DNA from: Betaproteobacteria bacterium RIFCSPLOWO2_12_FULL_68_20
Lineage (GTDB): Bacteria; Pseudomonadota; Gammaproteobacteria; Burkholderiales; SG8-39
Assembly: GCA_001770655.1 (NCBI GenBank)
Contig: MERQ01000031.1
Coordinates: 1-64,000, forward strand
Length of the DNA: 64,000 bases
Direction of reading: 5' to 3'
Made by a program: the position numbers and the translations under genes. The notes beneath the pieces are model-generated. The model was not told the DNA's origin. It worked only from the letters and a program-made list of their open reading frames with translations, and searched no databases. Of the stretch, positions 31,812-40,864 are shown in pieces (position 1 is the first letter of the stretch; every line of letters starts with the position of its first letter).

Positions 31812-33227
31812 TCACCGCCACTGCCGCACGTCGACGAAATGGCCGGCGAGCGCCGCCGCCGCCGCCATCGCCGGGCTGACCAGGTGCGTGCGCCCCCCCG
31901 CGCCCTGGCGGCCCTCGAAGTTGCGGTTCGAGGTCGAGGCGCAGCGCTCGCCCGCATCCAGCCGGTCGGGATTCATGCCGAGGCACATCGAGCAGCCCGG
32001 CTGGCGCCATTCGAAGCCGGCGTCGCGGAACACGCGGTCGAGCCCTTCGCGTTCGGCCTGCGACTTCACCAGCCCCGATCCCGGCACGACCAGCGCGAGC
32101 CGGATGTTCGATGCGATGCGCCGGCCTTTCACCACCGCGGCCGCCGCGCGCAGGTCCTCGATGCGCGAGTTGGTGCACGAGCCGATGAACACCTTGTCGA
32201 GCTTGATGTCGGTGATGCGCGTGCGCGGCTTGAGCCCCATGTAAGCGAGTGCGCGCTCCATGCCTTCGCGCCGCAGCGGGTCCTTTTCGAGATCTGGATC
32301 GGGAACGACCTCGTCCACCGGCACCACCATCTCCGGCGAGGTGCCCCAGGTCACCTGGGGCCGGATCTCGCGCGCATCGAGCGTCACCTCGCGATCGAAC
32401 TTCGCCTCCGGATCGCTCCTGAGCGTCCTCCAGTAGGCCACCGCGCGCTCCCACTGCTCTGCGGTGGGCGCGAAAGGCCGGCCTTTCAGGTATTCGATGG
32501 TGACGTCGTCCGCCGCCACCATGCCGGCGCGCGAACCCGCCTCGATCGACATGTTGCAGATCGTCATGCGGCCTTCCATCGACAGCGCCCGGATGGTCGT
32601 GCCCGCGAATTCGATCGCGTAGCCGGTGCCGCCGGCGGCGCCGATGCGGCCGATGATCGCGAGCACCACGTCCTTGGCCGTCACGCCGCGCCCGAGCGGC
32701 CCGTCCACGCTGATGCGCATGCTGCTCGCCTTCCTGGAAACGAGGCACTGCGTCGCGAGCACGTGCTCGACCTCGGAGGTGCCGATGCCGTACGCCAGGC
32801 AGGCGAACGCGCCGTGAGTGCTGGTATGCGAGTCGCCGCACACGACGGTCATTCCGGGAAGCGTGGCGCCCTGCTCGGGCCCGATCACGTGCACGATCCC
32901 CTGACGAGCGTCGAGATACGGAAAATAGGCCTTGGCGCCGTACTCCCGGATATTGGCATCGAGCGTCTGGATCATGATGCGCGACATCGAGTCGCGCACT
33001 CCTTCGATCCCCTGCTCCCAGCCCGTGGTCGGCGTGTTGTGGTCGGCCGTCGCCACCACCGAATCCATGCGCCAGGGCTTGCGCCCTGAGAGCCTCAAGC
33101 CCTCGAACGGCTGCGGGCTGGTCACTTCGTGGATCAGGTGCCGGTCGATGTAGAGCAGCGCGGTGCCGTCTTCCTCGACGTGCACCACGTGCGCATCCCA
33201 AAGTTTGTCGTACAACGTCTGTGCCAT
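31812..33227 (-). CDS. leuC: 3-Isopropylmalate dehydratase large subunit
   Basis: Aconitase-type 4Fe-4S subunit, 471 aa. Cluster ligands are visible in [11 protein letters not shown] and in [10 protein letters not shown]; the active-site block [14 protein letters not shown] is intact. It is the first gene of the leuCDB-asd run. The upstream gap holds a palindromic element overlapping a -10-like box, a plausible operator. The Shine-Dalgarno is weak. Confidence 0.98.
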   Translation of the reverse strand: MAQTLYDKLWDAHVVHVEEDGTALLYIDRHLIHEVTSPQPFEGLRLSGRKPWRMDSVVATADHNTPTTGWEQGIEGVRDSMSRIMIQTLDANIREYGAKAYFPYLDARQGIVHVIGPEQGATLPGMTVVCGDSHTSTHGAFACLAYGIGTSEVEHVLATQCLVSRKASSMRISVDGPLGRGVTAKDVVLAIIGRIGAAGGTGYAIEFAGTTIRALSMEGRMTICNMSIEAGSRAGMVAADDVTIEYLKGRPFAPTAEQWERAVAYWRTLRSDPEAKFDREVTLDAREIRPQVTWGTSPEMVVPVDEVVPDPDLEKDPLRREGMERALAYMGLKPRTRITDIKLDKVFIGSCTNSRIEDLRAAAAVVKGRRIASNIRLALVVPGSGLVKSQAEREGLDRVFRDAGFEWRQPGCSMCLGMNPDRLDAGERCASTSNRNFEGRQGAGGRTHLVSPAMAAAAALAGHFVDVRQWR

Positions 33228-33250
33228 GTCGCCGCGCTGCGGAAACGAAA

Positions 33251-33272
33251 ATTATGGCACAACGAATGTGCC
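33251..33272 (-). promoter_or_regulatory. Palindrome overlapping a -10-like element upstream of leuC
   Basis: GGCACA-N5-TGTGCC (33256-33272), a perfect 6-bp inverted repeat, directly upstream of CATAAT on the minus strand. Transcription would start about 17 nt before leuC. No good -35 hexamer is seen. An operator for a leucine regulator (LysR or Lrp type) is possible but not shown. Confidence 0.4.
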
Positions 33273-33333
33273 GAAAGACCCTTGCACGGGCTCAGCGTTC
33301 GGCGCGCAGAATCTTTCGCCTCATGCCCCTGGA

Positions 33334-33360
33334 TTGGCACCGTGGCGCCTGTGCTATAAG
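33334..33360 (+). promoter_or_regulatory. Candidate promoter of the spermidine-synthase-like gene
   Basis: TTGGCA, 15-nt spacer (short), TATAAG. The -10 box ends 8 bases before the ATG at 33369, so a transcript from here would have almost no leader. No Shine-Dalgarno is present. Confidence 0.4.
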
Positions 33361-33368
33361 GGCGCCCC

Positions 33369-36353
33369 ATGCCCCGCTTGCCGCGCGCGGCGTTCTACCT
33401 GCTGTTCACTGCATCCGGATTCGCGGGACTCATCTACGAGTCGATCTGGACGCACTACCTGAAGCTGTTCCTCGGGCACGCGGCGTACGCGCAATCGCTC
33501 GTGCTCGCGGTATTCATGGGCGGCATGGCGGCCGGGGCGGCGCTCTGCGCCAGGTTCTCGGGGCGGATCCGCAACCCGCTGCTCGCCTACGCGCTCCTCG
33601 AGGCGGCGATCGGGCTCATCGCGCTCGGATTCCACGAAGCGTTCGTGCTGGTCACCGACTGGTCGCACGGCGCCCTGCTGCCCGCGCTCGGCTCCGCATG
33701 GCTCGCGCTTGCCGCGAAGCTCGCGCTGTCGGGCCTGCTGATCCTGCCGCAATCGGTGCTGCTTGGAGCGACTTTTCCGCTCATGAGCGCGGGCCTGGTC
33801 CGCGCCTACCCCGCCGCGTCCGGCGAATCGGTGGCGATGCTTTATTTCACCAACAGTCTCGGCGCCTCGGCCGGCGTGCTGGCGAGCGGGTTCGTGCTGA
33901 TCGAGTGGGTCGGGCTGCCGGGAACTCTGCGCACCGCCGCGGGCATCAACCTCGCGCTCGCCGCGGCGGTCTGGGTGATCGCGCGCGAGGCGCGCCACGC
34001 GCCGCTCGCACCGCGCACGGGCGCCGGCGAAGGCGCCGCGGCATTGCTGCTCGCGGTCGCGTTCTTCACCGGATTGGCGTCGTTCGTGTACGAGATCAGC
34101 TGGATCAGGATGCTGTCGCTGGTGCTCGGCGCCTCGACGCACTCGTTCGAGCTGATGCTCGCGACCTTCATTTTCGGCCTCGCGCTCGGCGGGCTCGCGA
34201 TGCGCAGGCGGGTCGACGCAGTGGCGAGCCCCGGGCGGCTGCTGGGCGGGGTGCAGGTGGCGATGGGCCTGGCGGCGCTCGCCACGCTCCCGGTCTACGA
34301 CGCGACCTTCGGCCTGATGGAAACCCTCATGAAGGGACTGGCGCGCAGCGAAGTCGGTTACGCGCTGTTCAACCTCTCCGGCCAGGCGATCGCGGGGCTG
34401 GTGATGCTGCCCGCCACGTTCTTCGCCGGTATGACGCTGCCGCTGCTCACCGGCGCGCTGCTGCGCCAGGGCGCGGGCGAAGCCGCGATCGGGCAGGTGT
34501 ACGCCGCGAATACGCTCGGTGCGATCGCGGGCGTGGTGCTGGCGGTGCAGGCGGGGCTTCCGCTGCTCGGTCTGAAGGGGTCGCTCATCGCGGGGAGCCT
34601 GATCGACGCGGCGCTGGGGCTGCTGCTTCTTCGCCGCTTCGCGGCCTCGCCGCGGCAGCTGGCCTGGGCGACGGCCGCGTGCGCTGCGGTATTCATCGTG
34701 CTTGGCTTCGCGTTCGAGCTCGACCCGAACAAGCTGACCGCGGGCGTGTTCCGCCACGGCGATCTCGCCACCTCGCGCGACGCCCAGGTCCTGTTCGCGA
34801 AGGACGGGAAGACCGCGACGGTGCACCTGGTGAAGTACTCCGAGGCGACGAGCATCCGCACCAACGGCAAGTCCGACGGCTCGATCAACCTGGACGCGCA
34901 GGGCGTGCGCGGCACCGACGAGATCACCATGGTGCTCACCGGTGCGCTGCCGCTCGCGCTCAAGCCCGAGGCGAAAAGCGCCGCGGTGATCGGCATCGGC
35001 ACCGGCCTCACCACGCACACGCTGCTGCAGAGCCTCGACATCGAGCGCGTCGAGACCGTCGAGATCGAGTCGGCGATGGCCGAGGCGGCGCGCGGCTTCA
35101 TGCCGCGCAACAGCGCCGCGTTCGCCGACCCCCGCGGGGCGATTCTCATCGACGACGCGAAGACGTTCTTCGCGACGCGCAACCGGCGCTACGACATCAT
35201 CGTCTCCGAGCCCTCGAACCCGTGGGTAAGCGGGGTGGCGAGCCTGTTCACGCGCGAGTTCTACGCGCGCATTCGGACGCACCTCAATCCCGGCGGGCTG
35301 CTGGTGCAGTGGATGCAGCTCTACGAGATCGATCCCTCGCTCGTCGCCACGGTCATGCGCGCCCTCGGCGAGGCGTTTGCGCACTACGCGGTGTTCGCCG
35401 CGAGCGACCACGACCTGCTGATCGTGGCGAGCGAGTCGGCAATCCCGCTCCCCGCCCAGGCGCGGGTGTTCGAGCATCCCGGGCTCGCCAAGGAGCTATG
35501 GACCGTGCAGCTGTTCACCGGGGGCGACTTCGACGCGCGCTATGTCGGCGCGCGGGCGCTGCTCGAGCCGATGTTCGCGAGCTACGGCATGCCGGCGAAC
35601 TCCGACTACGCGCCGGTGCTGGACCTGAACGCCGCCAGGCACCGCTTCATGGACAAGAGCGCGACCGACATCGTCGGGCTGCTCAATCTCGGCGTGCCGC
35701 TGCTCGAATTGCTCGAGCCTGCGCGCAGCCGCCGGCCGGTGAACGCGCTGTTCCGGGGCGCCTATGCGTTCGAGCGCGTGGAGAACACGCGGATCGCCTG
35801 GTACGCGCGCAATTTCCTCGTCGGACCGCGCGCGCCGGAGCCGGAGTCGATCCCCACGCAGTTGCAGAAGGACCTGGAGCTCGCACAGCTGCGCCTGATC
35901 GAATGCCGCGAGCCGCGCCAGCGCGACGTCTGGCTTCACAGCCTGGTGCGCGTGGCCAAGACGGTGAACCCCTACCTCGCGCGCGAGGACGCCGACGCGC
36001 TCTGGGCGCGCATCGAGTCGAGCGACTGCCACCGCTCGCTCGCCGATTTCCAGCGGCGCTGGATCGCCCTGTTCCGCGCGGTGGGGCGGCGCGACGCCGA
36101 GCGCATGGCGGCGCTCGGCGCCCAGCTGCTCGAAACGCAGAGCGACGCGAGCAGCGAGGCGCGCGAGTACCTGCTGATGGCGGCGATGGCCGGCGAGCTC
36201 GCCTCCGGCCGCAAGGCGCGCGCGCTCGAGCTGTGGCGCAAGCACAGCGGCGGCGTTGCGCGCGCTGCGGACACGCCGGCGTTCCGGCTGCTGCGCTGCC
36301 ACGCCGCGCCCGTCGACTGCGCGGCGGAATTCCGCGCCTACGCCGAGCGCTGA
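33369..36353 (+). CDS. Multi-spanning membrane protein fused to a spermidine-synthase-like domain
   Basis: 994 aa. The N-terminal 450 residues hold about 12-14 hydrophobic segments in two similar halves (GFAGLIYESIW near 17 and GLASFVYEISWIRML near 238), a pattern known in membrane-fused SpeE-like proteins. Residues about 480-720 form a class I methyltransferase-like fold with IGIGTGLTTHTLL and VETVEIE. Where classical spermidine synthases keep the catalytic Asp after the strand, this one has VSEPSNPWVSG, so polyamine transfer is doubtful. The last 250 residues are helical and not recognised. It ends inside the convergent TetR gene (16-nt overlap). Confidence 0.75.
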   Translation: MPRLPRAAFYLLFTASGFAGLIYESIWTHYLKLFLGHAAYAQSLVLAVFMGGMAAGAALCARFSGRIRNPLLAYALLEAAIGLIALGFHEAFVLVTDWSHGALLPALGSAWLALAAKLALSGLLILPQSVLLGATFPLMSAGLVRAYPAASGESVAMLYFTNSLGASAGVLASGFVLIEWVGLPGTLRTAAGINLALAAAVWVIAREARHAPLAPRTGAGEGAAALLLAVAFFTGLASFVYEISWIRMLSLVLGASTHSFELMLATFIFGLALGGLAMRRRVDAVASPGRLLGGVQVAMGLAALATLPVYDATFGLMETLMKGLARSEVGYALFNLSGQAIAGLVMLPATFFAGMTLPLLTGALLRQGAGEAAIGQVYAANTLGAIAGVVLAVQAGLPLLGLKGSLIAGSLIDAALGLLLLRRFAASPRQLAWATAACAAVFIVLGFAFELDPNKLTAGVFRHGDLATSRDAQVLFAKDGKTATVHLVKYSEATSIRTNGKSDGSINLDAQGVRGTDEITMVLTGALPLALKPEAKSAAVIGIGTGLTTHTLLQSLDIERVETVEIESAMAEAARGFMPRNSAAFADPRGAILIDDAKTFFATRNRRYDIIVSEPSNPWVSGVASLFTREFYARIRTHLNPGGLLVQWMQLYEIDPSLVATVMRALGEAFAHYAVFAASDHDLLIVASESAIPLPAQARVFEHPGLAKELWTVQLFTGGDFDARYVGARALLEPMFASYGMPANSDYAPVLDLNAARHRFMDKSATDIVGLLNLGVPLLELLEPARSRRPVNALFRGAYAFERVENTRIAWYARNFLVGPRAPEPESIPTQLQKDLELAQLRLIECREPRQRDVWLHSLVRVAKTVNPYLAREDADALWARIESSDCHRSLADFQRRWIALFRAVGRRDAERMAALGAQLLETQSDASSEAREYLLMAAMAGELASGRKARALELWRKHSGGVARAADTPAFRLLRCHAAPVDCAAEFRAYAER

Positions 36354-36925
36354 GCGCCAACCGCGAAGCGGATCGCGCCGATCACCTCGTGCGCGAAGGC
36401 GCGCGGGTCCGCGCCTCCCGCCCGCGGCAGGTGTCCGTCGAGGAGCAGCTGCGCGAGCCCGTGCACGAGCGACCACGCCGCCGCCGCGGCGTTCGCCGCG
36501 TCGCGCTCGGAGCCGACCCCGGAGAACGCTTTCGAGAGCGCGCCGTGGGCGCGCGAGGCCTGCTCGCGCAAGGCGGGATATCGGTCGATCGGAATCTGCC
36601 CGCCGAACATGAGGCGGAAGAGCTGTGGATGCTCGAGCGCAAAGGCGACGTACGCCTCGCCCAGGTCGCGCCCACCACCCAGCCCGGCATCCTCGAGCCG
36701 CAGCGCGAGCAGCCTGAAGCCGTCTTCCGCCACCGCGGCAAGCAGCGCCTCCCGGTCCGCGAAGTGGCGGTAGGGAGCGTTGTGGGAGACTCCGGCGCGC
36801 CGGGCGGCTTCCCTCAGGCTCAGCGCAGCAAGGCCCTGCTTTTGCAGCAGCTTGGATGCCGAAGCGACCAGGGCCGAGCGGAGGTCGCCGTGGTGGTATT
36901 GGCGGGATGTTGACACTGGGCACAT
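36338..36925 (-). CDS. TetR/AcrR family transcriptional regulator
   Basis: 195 aa. The N-terminal helix-turn-helix (LREAARRAGVSHNAPYRHFADREALL, residues about 37-62) is typical of TetR proteins. The C-terminal ligand domain contains the FRLMFGGQIP segment seen in the WHG-type (TetR_C_33) subgroup. It is convergent with the membrane protein and divergent from the toxin-antitoxin pair. A palindrome 16-34 bases upstream of its start suggests autoregulation. The regulated target is unknown. Confidence 0.88.
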   Translation of the reverse strand: MCPVSTSRQYHHGDLRSALVASASKLLQKQGLAALSLREAARRAGVSHNAPYRHFADREALLAAVAEDGFRLLALRLEDAGLGGGRDLGEAYVAFALEHPQLFRLMFGGQIPIDRYPALREQASRAHGALSKAFSGVGSERDAANAAAAAWSLVHGLAQLLLDGHLPRAGGADPRAFAHEVIGAIRFAVGAQRSA

Positions 36926-36940
36926 CCTTATTTCAAAGTG

Positions 36941-36959
36941 ATGTTGCTTTCGTCAACAT
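36941..36959 (-). promoter_or_regulatory. Probable TetR operator
   Basis: ATGTTG-N7-CAACAT, a perfect 6-bp inverted repeat 16 bases upstream of the TetR start. A further ATGTTGAC half-site lies inside the start region at 36907-36914. The arrangement is typical of autoregulated TetR genes. Confidence 0.5.
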
Positions 36960-36999
36960 ACACAGGATGGGCCTCGATATCAAGACTCCCGTGCTCTGG

Positions 37000-37031
37000 T
37001 AATATTAGAAATTCTGAGATTCAGAGATTCA
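37000..37031 (+). promoter_or_regulatory. Toxin-antitoxin promoter with three tandem octamers
   Basis: TAATAT at 37000-37005 is a good -10 box. It is followed by three abutting octamers, GAAATTCT, GAGATTCA, GAGATTCA (37008-37031), ending 6 bases before the antitoxin ATG. The array covers the expected transcription start and ribosome site, so bound antitoxin could block both. The stretch is much richer in A+T than its surroundings. The -35 element is unclear. Confidence 0.5.
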
Positions 37032-37037
37032 AGACCC

Positions 37038-37319
37038 ATGGAAACCAGCCGCATCGGCAAGAATGGCACTTTGGTCATCCCGGTGAAGCTGCGCCGGCGC
37101 TTTGGCCTGAACGAAGGCAGCCTCGTCATCCTGGATGCCACGGAGGACGGGGTGAATCTGCGGCCAGCTATGGCGCTTCCTGTCGAAACGTATTCGCCGC
37201 AGCGCAAAGCGGAGTTCCTGCTCAATAACGCCGTCGATGCGGCGGACTACCGGCGCGCGGTACGCGAGATCAGGAAACTCGGGCTTGACCCGGACGAGAT
37301 CCCGCACAAGCGTCCCTGA
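37038..37319 (+). CDS. AbrB/MazE-type antitoxin of a VapBC-like pair
   Basis: 93 aa. The N-terminal 50 residues form a swapped-hairpin AbrB DNA-binding domain (SRIGKNGTLVIPVKLRRRFG, then EGSLVILDATEDGVNLRPA). The basic C-terminal part (about 55-93) would wrap the toxin. The stop overlaps the toxin ATG (TGATG), the classic coupled layout. No Shine-Dalgarno is visible. AbrB/PIN pairs form autoregulated antitoxin-toxin complexes. Confidence 0.85.
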   Translation: METSRIGKNGTLVIPVKLRRRFGLNEGSLVILDATEDGVNLRPAMALPVETYSPQRKAEFLLNNAVDAADYRRAVREIRKLGLDPDEIPHKRP

Positions 37320-37720
37320 TGGATCGCGTCTTTCTCGACGCGAACGTTCTCTTTTCGGCTGCGTACTCGAAGGAATCGGGCTTGGCCCGCCTTTGGAAGG
37401 TGCGCGAGGCGACGTTGGTCACCTCGAGCCATGCGATCGAAGAAGCGCGCCGAAATCTCGAGGACGATGCGCAGAAGTCCCGGCTCGAGCAGTTGCTGGA
37501 AACAGTTGAAATTATTTCGACATGGCCAGCCGGTGAGCTCCCCGATGGAGTCAAATTGCCCGACAAGGATGCGCCCATCCTCCTTGCCGCGGTCGCCGCG
37601 CGCGCCACGCACTTGCTGACCGGCGATCGGCGAGATTTTGGGCCGTTGCTCGGAAAATCCGTAGCAGGGATCTCCGTGCAGTTGCCTGCTGCTTACCTCA
37701 CGAGAAAAGCGGCCGCCTGA
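37319..37720 (+). CDS. PIN-domain ribonuclease toxin (VapC-like)
   Basis: 133-aa PIN nuclease. Acidic metal ligands are conserved: Asp7 in FLDANVLFSA, Glu41/42 in AIEEARR, Asp84 in DKDAPIL and Asp103 in TGDRRDF. The GDRRDFGPL block is typical of PIN toxins, which usually cleave tRNA or rRNA. It lies directly after the antitoxin and converges on der. It appears intact, so the module is probably active. Confidence 0.88.
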   Translation: MDRVFLDANVLFSAAYSKESGLARLWKVREATLVTSSHAIEEARRNLEDDAQKSRLEQLLETVEIISTWPAGELPDGVKLPDKDAPILLAAVAARATHLLTGDRRDFGPLLGKSVAGISVQLPAAYLTRKAAA

Positions 37721-37750
37721 GCCGAGCCGGCTATCGTTCCGCATGCACAA

Positions 37751-39085
37751 TCAACGCTCGCGGCCGGCAAAGGGATTTCGGCCGGCACGAAACTCGATCG
37801 CGAGCGGCGTGCCGACCAGCTTGAATGCGTTCCTGAAATAGCCTTCCAGATAGCGCTTGTAGGTCTCGGGCAGGCGATCGAGCGCGCTGCCGTGGATGAT
37901 GATGCGCGGAGGGTTCCTCCCGCCCTGGTGCGCGTAGCGCAGCTTGGGGCGGATCGGACCTTTCTTGCGCGGCGGCGCCTGCCGCTCGACCGCCGCGATC
38001 AGCGCGCGGGTGAGCTTCGGCGTCGACAGCTTCGCCATGGCCGCGGCATAGGCCGCGTCCACCGAGCGCATCAGCGCCCCCAGGCCCCTGCCCTCCTTCG
38101 CCGAGATGAAGTGCGTCTCGGCGAAGCCGAGGAACCCGAGCTTCCAGACGAGCTCCTGCTTGATCCGCGCCCGGGCCTCCTTGTCCGCGGCGTCCCATTT
38201 GTTCACCGCGACCACCACCGCGCGCCCGCGCTCGAGGATGTAGCCCGCGACGTGCGCGTCCTGCTCGGCGAGGCCTTCGACCGCGTCGAGCACGAGGACC
38301 GCGACGTTCGCCGCCTCGATCGCCTGCAGCGCCTTGACGATGGACAGGCGCTCCACCGCTTCTCCGGTCTTGCCGCGCCTGCGCAGACCCGCGGTGTCGA
38401 TCAGGGTGTAGCGGCGCCCCGCGCGCTCGAACGGCACCTCGATCGCATCGCGGGTCGTGCCCGGCTCGGCGAAGGCGATGACGCGCTCCTCGCCGACCAG
38501 CGCGTTGACCAGCGTGGATTTGCCCGCGTTCGGCCTGCCGACGATCGCGATCCTCGGATGGCCTTCGTCGCGCGATTCTTCGTCGCTTTCTTCGGGAAAT
38601 TCCTCCAGCACCGCCTCGAGCAGCTCGCGCACGCCCTCGCCGTGCGCGGCCGAGATCGCCGCCGGCACGCCGAGCCCGATCTCGTGGAACTCGGCGAGCG
38701 CAGCGTCGCGCGCCATGCCTTCGGTCTTGTTGACCGTGAGCCAGACGCGCGTCCCCTGCTTCCTGAGCTTCTGCGCGATCTCCCGATCGGCCGCCGCGAG
38801 GCCGCTGCGGCCGTCGACGACGAAGACCACCGCATCGGATTCGGCGATCGCCTGCTCCGCCTGGCGCCCCATCTCAACGAACACGCCCTCGGCGGCCCCC
38901 GGCTCGAGTCCCCCGGTGTCGATCGCGATGAAGGCGCGAGCCCCGAGCCGGCCTTCGCCGTAGTGCCGGTCGCGGGTCACGCCCGGCGCGCCGTGAACGA
39001 TCGCGTCGCGGCTGCGGGTGAGGCGGTTGAAGAGCGTGGACTTGCCGACGTTGGGGCGCCCGACGACGGCGATGACGGGTTTCAC
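37751..39085 (-). CDS. der: Ribosome-associated GTPase Der (EngA)
   Basis: Essential double-GTPase of 50S ribosome assembly. 444 aa from GTG 39085, which overlaps the bamB stop as GTGA. Two tandem G domains: GRPNVGKST at residues 8-16 with DTGG, and a second GRPNAGKST near 180 with DTAG; a KH-like domain forms the C-terminus. In betaproteobacteria hfq usually follows der; here der runs into a convergent toxin-antitoxin pair, so synteny breaks at this point. Confidence 0.97.
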   Translation of the reverse strand: MKPVIAVVGRPNVGKSTLFNRLTRSRDAIVHGAPGVTRDRHYGEGRLGARAFIAIDTGGLEPGAAEGVFVEMGRQAEQAIAESDAVVFVVDGRSGLAAADREIAQKLRKQGTRVWLTVNKTEGMARDAALAEFHEIGLGVPAAISAAHGEGVRELLEAVLEEFPEESDEESRDEGHPRIAIVGRPNAGKSTLVNALVGEERVIAFAEPGTTRDAIEVPFERAGRRYTLIDTAGLRRRGKTGEAVERLSIVKALQAIEAANVAVLVLDAVEGLAEQDAHVAGYILERGRAVVVAVNKWDAADKEARARIKQELVWKLGFLGFAETHFISAKEGRGLGALMRSVDAAYAAAMAKLSTPKLTRALIAAVERQAPPRKKGPIRPKLRYAHQGGRNPPRIIIHGSALDRLPETYKRYLEGYFRNAFKLVGTPLAIEFRAGRNPFAGRER

Positions 39086-40227
39086 AACGACAGGGCGAAC
39101 AGCCCCCCGTTCTGCGTCTGCACCAGCAGCCCGCCGGGAAGCGGCGCCGGCGCCGCCTGGATCGCTCCGCCGCCGGTCGCGAACCGGGCGACGAACGCGC
39201 CCGAGTCGCGCGCCAGGAAATGCACGTAGCCCTCGAAGTCGCCGACCGCCACTGCGTTGCCCGCTGCGAGCGGCATCGACAGGCGCCGATGCGCGAGCCG
39301 GTCCTGCTTCCAGACGCTGCGCCCGCTCGAGCGGTCGAGCGCGTGCACCGCGCCGCGGTCGTCGCTCACGTAGGCGTAGCGCGCGTCGATGCTGACGCCG
39401 GTGAGCGAAGACAGCTCGCGCGCCCACAGCTGCCGGCCGCTCTGCGCCTCGTAGCAGGCGACGCGCCCCTGGTAGGCGGCCGCGCAGACCTCGCGGCCCA
39501 GCAGCGCGGGATCACCGACCACGTCGGAGATGCGTTCGAGCTCGGTCGCACCCTTCGGCAGCGCGACGGTGGCCTCCCAGCGCACGCCGCCGTTCGAAAG
39601 CGCGATCGCCACCAGCTTGCCTCCCGGGAAGCCGACGAACGCGGTATCGCCGCCAAGCGTCACCCCGGCGGGCGAGCGCACGGAGAGCGGCATCGCGGCG
39701 CGCTGGTAGACCCAGCGGCGCTTGCCGTCGTCGGCGCCGAACGCGAACACGCGGCTGTCGGTGCTGCGAACGATCACCAGGCCGGCGCCGACCGCCGGCG
39801 CGGCGAGGACCTCGCTCGAGACGCGGGCGCGCCAGCGTTGCGCCCCGGTCTGCGCATCGAGCGCGAACACTTCTCCCTCTTCGGTCGCCACCACGGCCGT
39901 CCTGCCGTCGCTTCCCGCGCCGCCCGAGAGCCGCGCTTCGAGCGTGACGCGCCAGCGCGCCTGGCCGGTCGCCGCGTCGAGCCGCGCCACCTCGCCGCCG
40001 CGCGAGGTGGCGTACACGGAATCGCCGGCAAGCGCGGGGCTGAAGACGAACCGGTCCGCGCCGCCCACGCTCGACGACCAGAGCGCACGCACCGCCTGCG
40101 GCCGCGCGAGCTCGGGCAGCGGCGCCGGCTTGGGTCCCGACGGGCCGCCGCGAATCAGCTGCATCGGGTCGAAGCTCGAGCACGCGCCTGCGAGCGCGAC
40201 CGCGAGCATCGAGAGCCAGACGCGCAT
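39082..40227 (-). CDS. bamB: Outer membrane assembly lipoprotein BamB
   Basis: Beta-propeller lipoprotein of the BAM complex that inserts outer-membrane proteins. 381 aa. The signal peptide ends at LAGAC, a slightly degenerate lipobox. It has repeated PQQ-like blades ([44 protein letters not shown]). It starts at ATG 40227, 2 bases after yfgM, and overlaps der by 4 nt. The hisS-yfgM-bamB-der order is conserved in proteobacteria. Confidence 0.95.
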   Translation of the reverse strand: MRVWLSMLAVALAGACSSFDPMQLIRGGPSGPKPAPLPELARPQAVRALWSSSVGGADRFVFSPALAGDSVYATSRGGEVARLDAATGQARWRVTLEARLSGGAGSDGRTAVVATEEGEVFALDAQTGAQRWRARVSSEVLAAPAVGAGLVIVRSTDSRVFAFGADDGKRRWVYQRAAMPLSVRSPAGVTLGGDTAFVGFPGGKLVAIALSNGGVRWEATVALPKGATELERISDVVGDPALLGREVCAAAYQGRVACYEAQSGRQLWARELSSLTGVSIDARYAYVSDDRGAVHALDRSSGRSVWKQDRLAHRRLSMPLAAGNAVAVGDFEGYVHFLARDSGAFVARFATGGGAIQAAPAPLPGGLLVQTQNGGLFALSL

Positions 40228-40229
40228 CG

Positions 40230-40862
40230 TCAATCCCCGAGCGCCTCGAGACGCATGCGCACGCTCTCGTAAAAGGCCGCTTCCTTCTGCGCGGATTTCT
40301 CCAGCGCGAGGCGGTACGCCGCTCTCGCCTCGGCGGGCTGCTGGTTCGCCACCAGGATGTCGCCTTTCAGCGCCGCGTACTGCGCGTCGTAGGCCGCTGC
40401 GTGCTGCGAATCGAGCAGCTTCAGCGCCTGGACGTAGGCCTTCTCGTCGAGCAGCACCGCGGCGAGGCGCAGGCGCGCGAGGTCCTTGAAGTCCCCCGAC
40501 GGCGAGCGCTCGATCACCCACTCGAGCTGGGCCTTGGCGTTCTTCAGGTCGCCGCGGTCGAAGTGGAAGCGCGCCGCAACCAGCGCCCCCATCGAGGCGT
40601 AGAGCGTGCGCGGGTAGGCTTCGACGAGCGTGCCCCCGGCGTCGCGCATCGCCTTGGCGTCCCCTGCCTGCACCGCCTTCGAAAGCGACTCGTAGAGCGC
40701 GCTCGCCTCGACGGCCTGGCTCGTCCCGTACCAGCGCCACCCCTGCCAGCCGGCGAGCACCAGCGCCGCTGCCGAGAGCGTGGCGAGCACCAGCGTGGCG
40801 TGCTGGTTCCACCACGCCTTGAGCGCGGCGACCTGTTCCTGTTCCTCGATATCGAGCGGCAT
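40230..40862 (-). CDS. yfgM: YfgM-like ancillary SecYEG translocon protein
   Basis: 210-aa bitopic inner-membrane protein. It has a short cytoplasmic N-terminus (LDIEEQEQVAALKAWWNQH), one transmembrane helix (about 23-41) and a periplasmic TPR-like domain. YfgM binds SecYEG and periplasmic chaperones in E. coli and links them to envelope stress. It sits 2 bases after hisS, its conserved position. Confidence 0.92.
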   Translation of the reverse strand: MPLDIEEQEQVAALKAWWNQHATLVLATLSAAALVLAGWQGWRWYGTSQAVEASALYESLSKAVQAGDAKAMRDAGGTLVEAYPRTLYASMGALVAARFHFDRGDLKNAKAQLEWVIERSPSGDFKDLARLRLAAVLLDEKAYVQALKLLDSQHAAAYDAQYAALKGDILVANQQPAEARAAYRLALEKSAQKEAAFYESVRMRLEALGD

Positions 40863-40864
40863 GT

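Noticed and set aside
33334-33360. Possible sigma-54 site (TGGCAC) before the SpeE-like gene
   Set aside because: The required TTGC element at the -12 position is missing; only a sigma-70-like reading is tenable.
33228-33368. Leucine leader peptide attenuator before leuC
   Set aside because: No short ORF with a Leu run and no paired terminator/antiterminator; only a palindrome is visible.
33354-35477. 707-aa minus-strand ORF opposite the SpeE-like gene
   Set aside because: Low-complexity Arg/Glu/His-rich antisense frame; the plus-strand product has membrane segments and a SAM-type loop.
33221-36913. 1,230-aa plus-strand ORF overlapping the SpeE-like gene
   Set aside because: Arg/Ala/Gly-rich shadow frame of the SpeE-like CDS, produced by high GC; no domain-like sequence.
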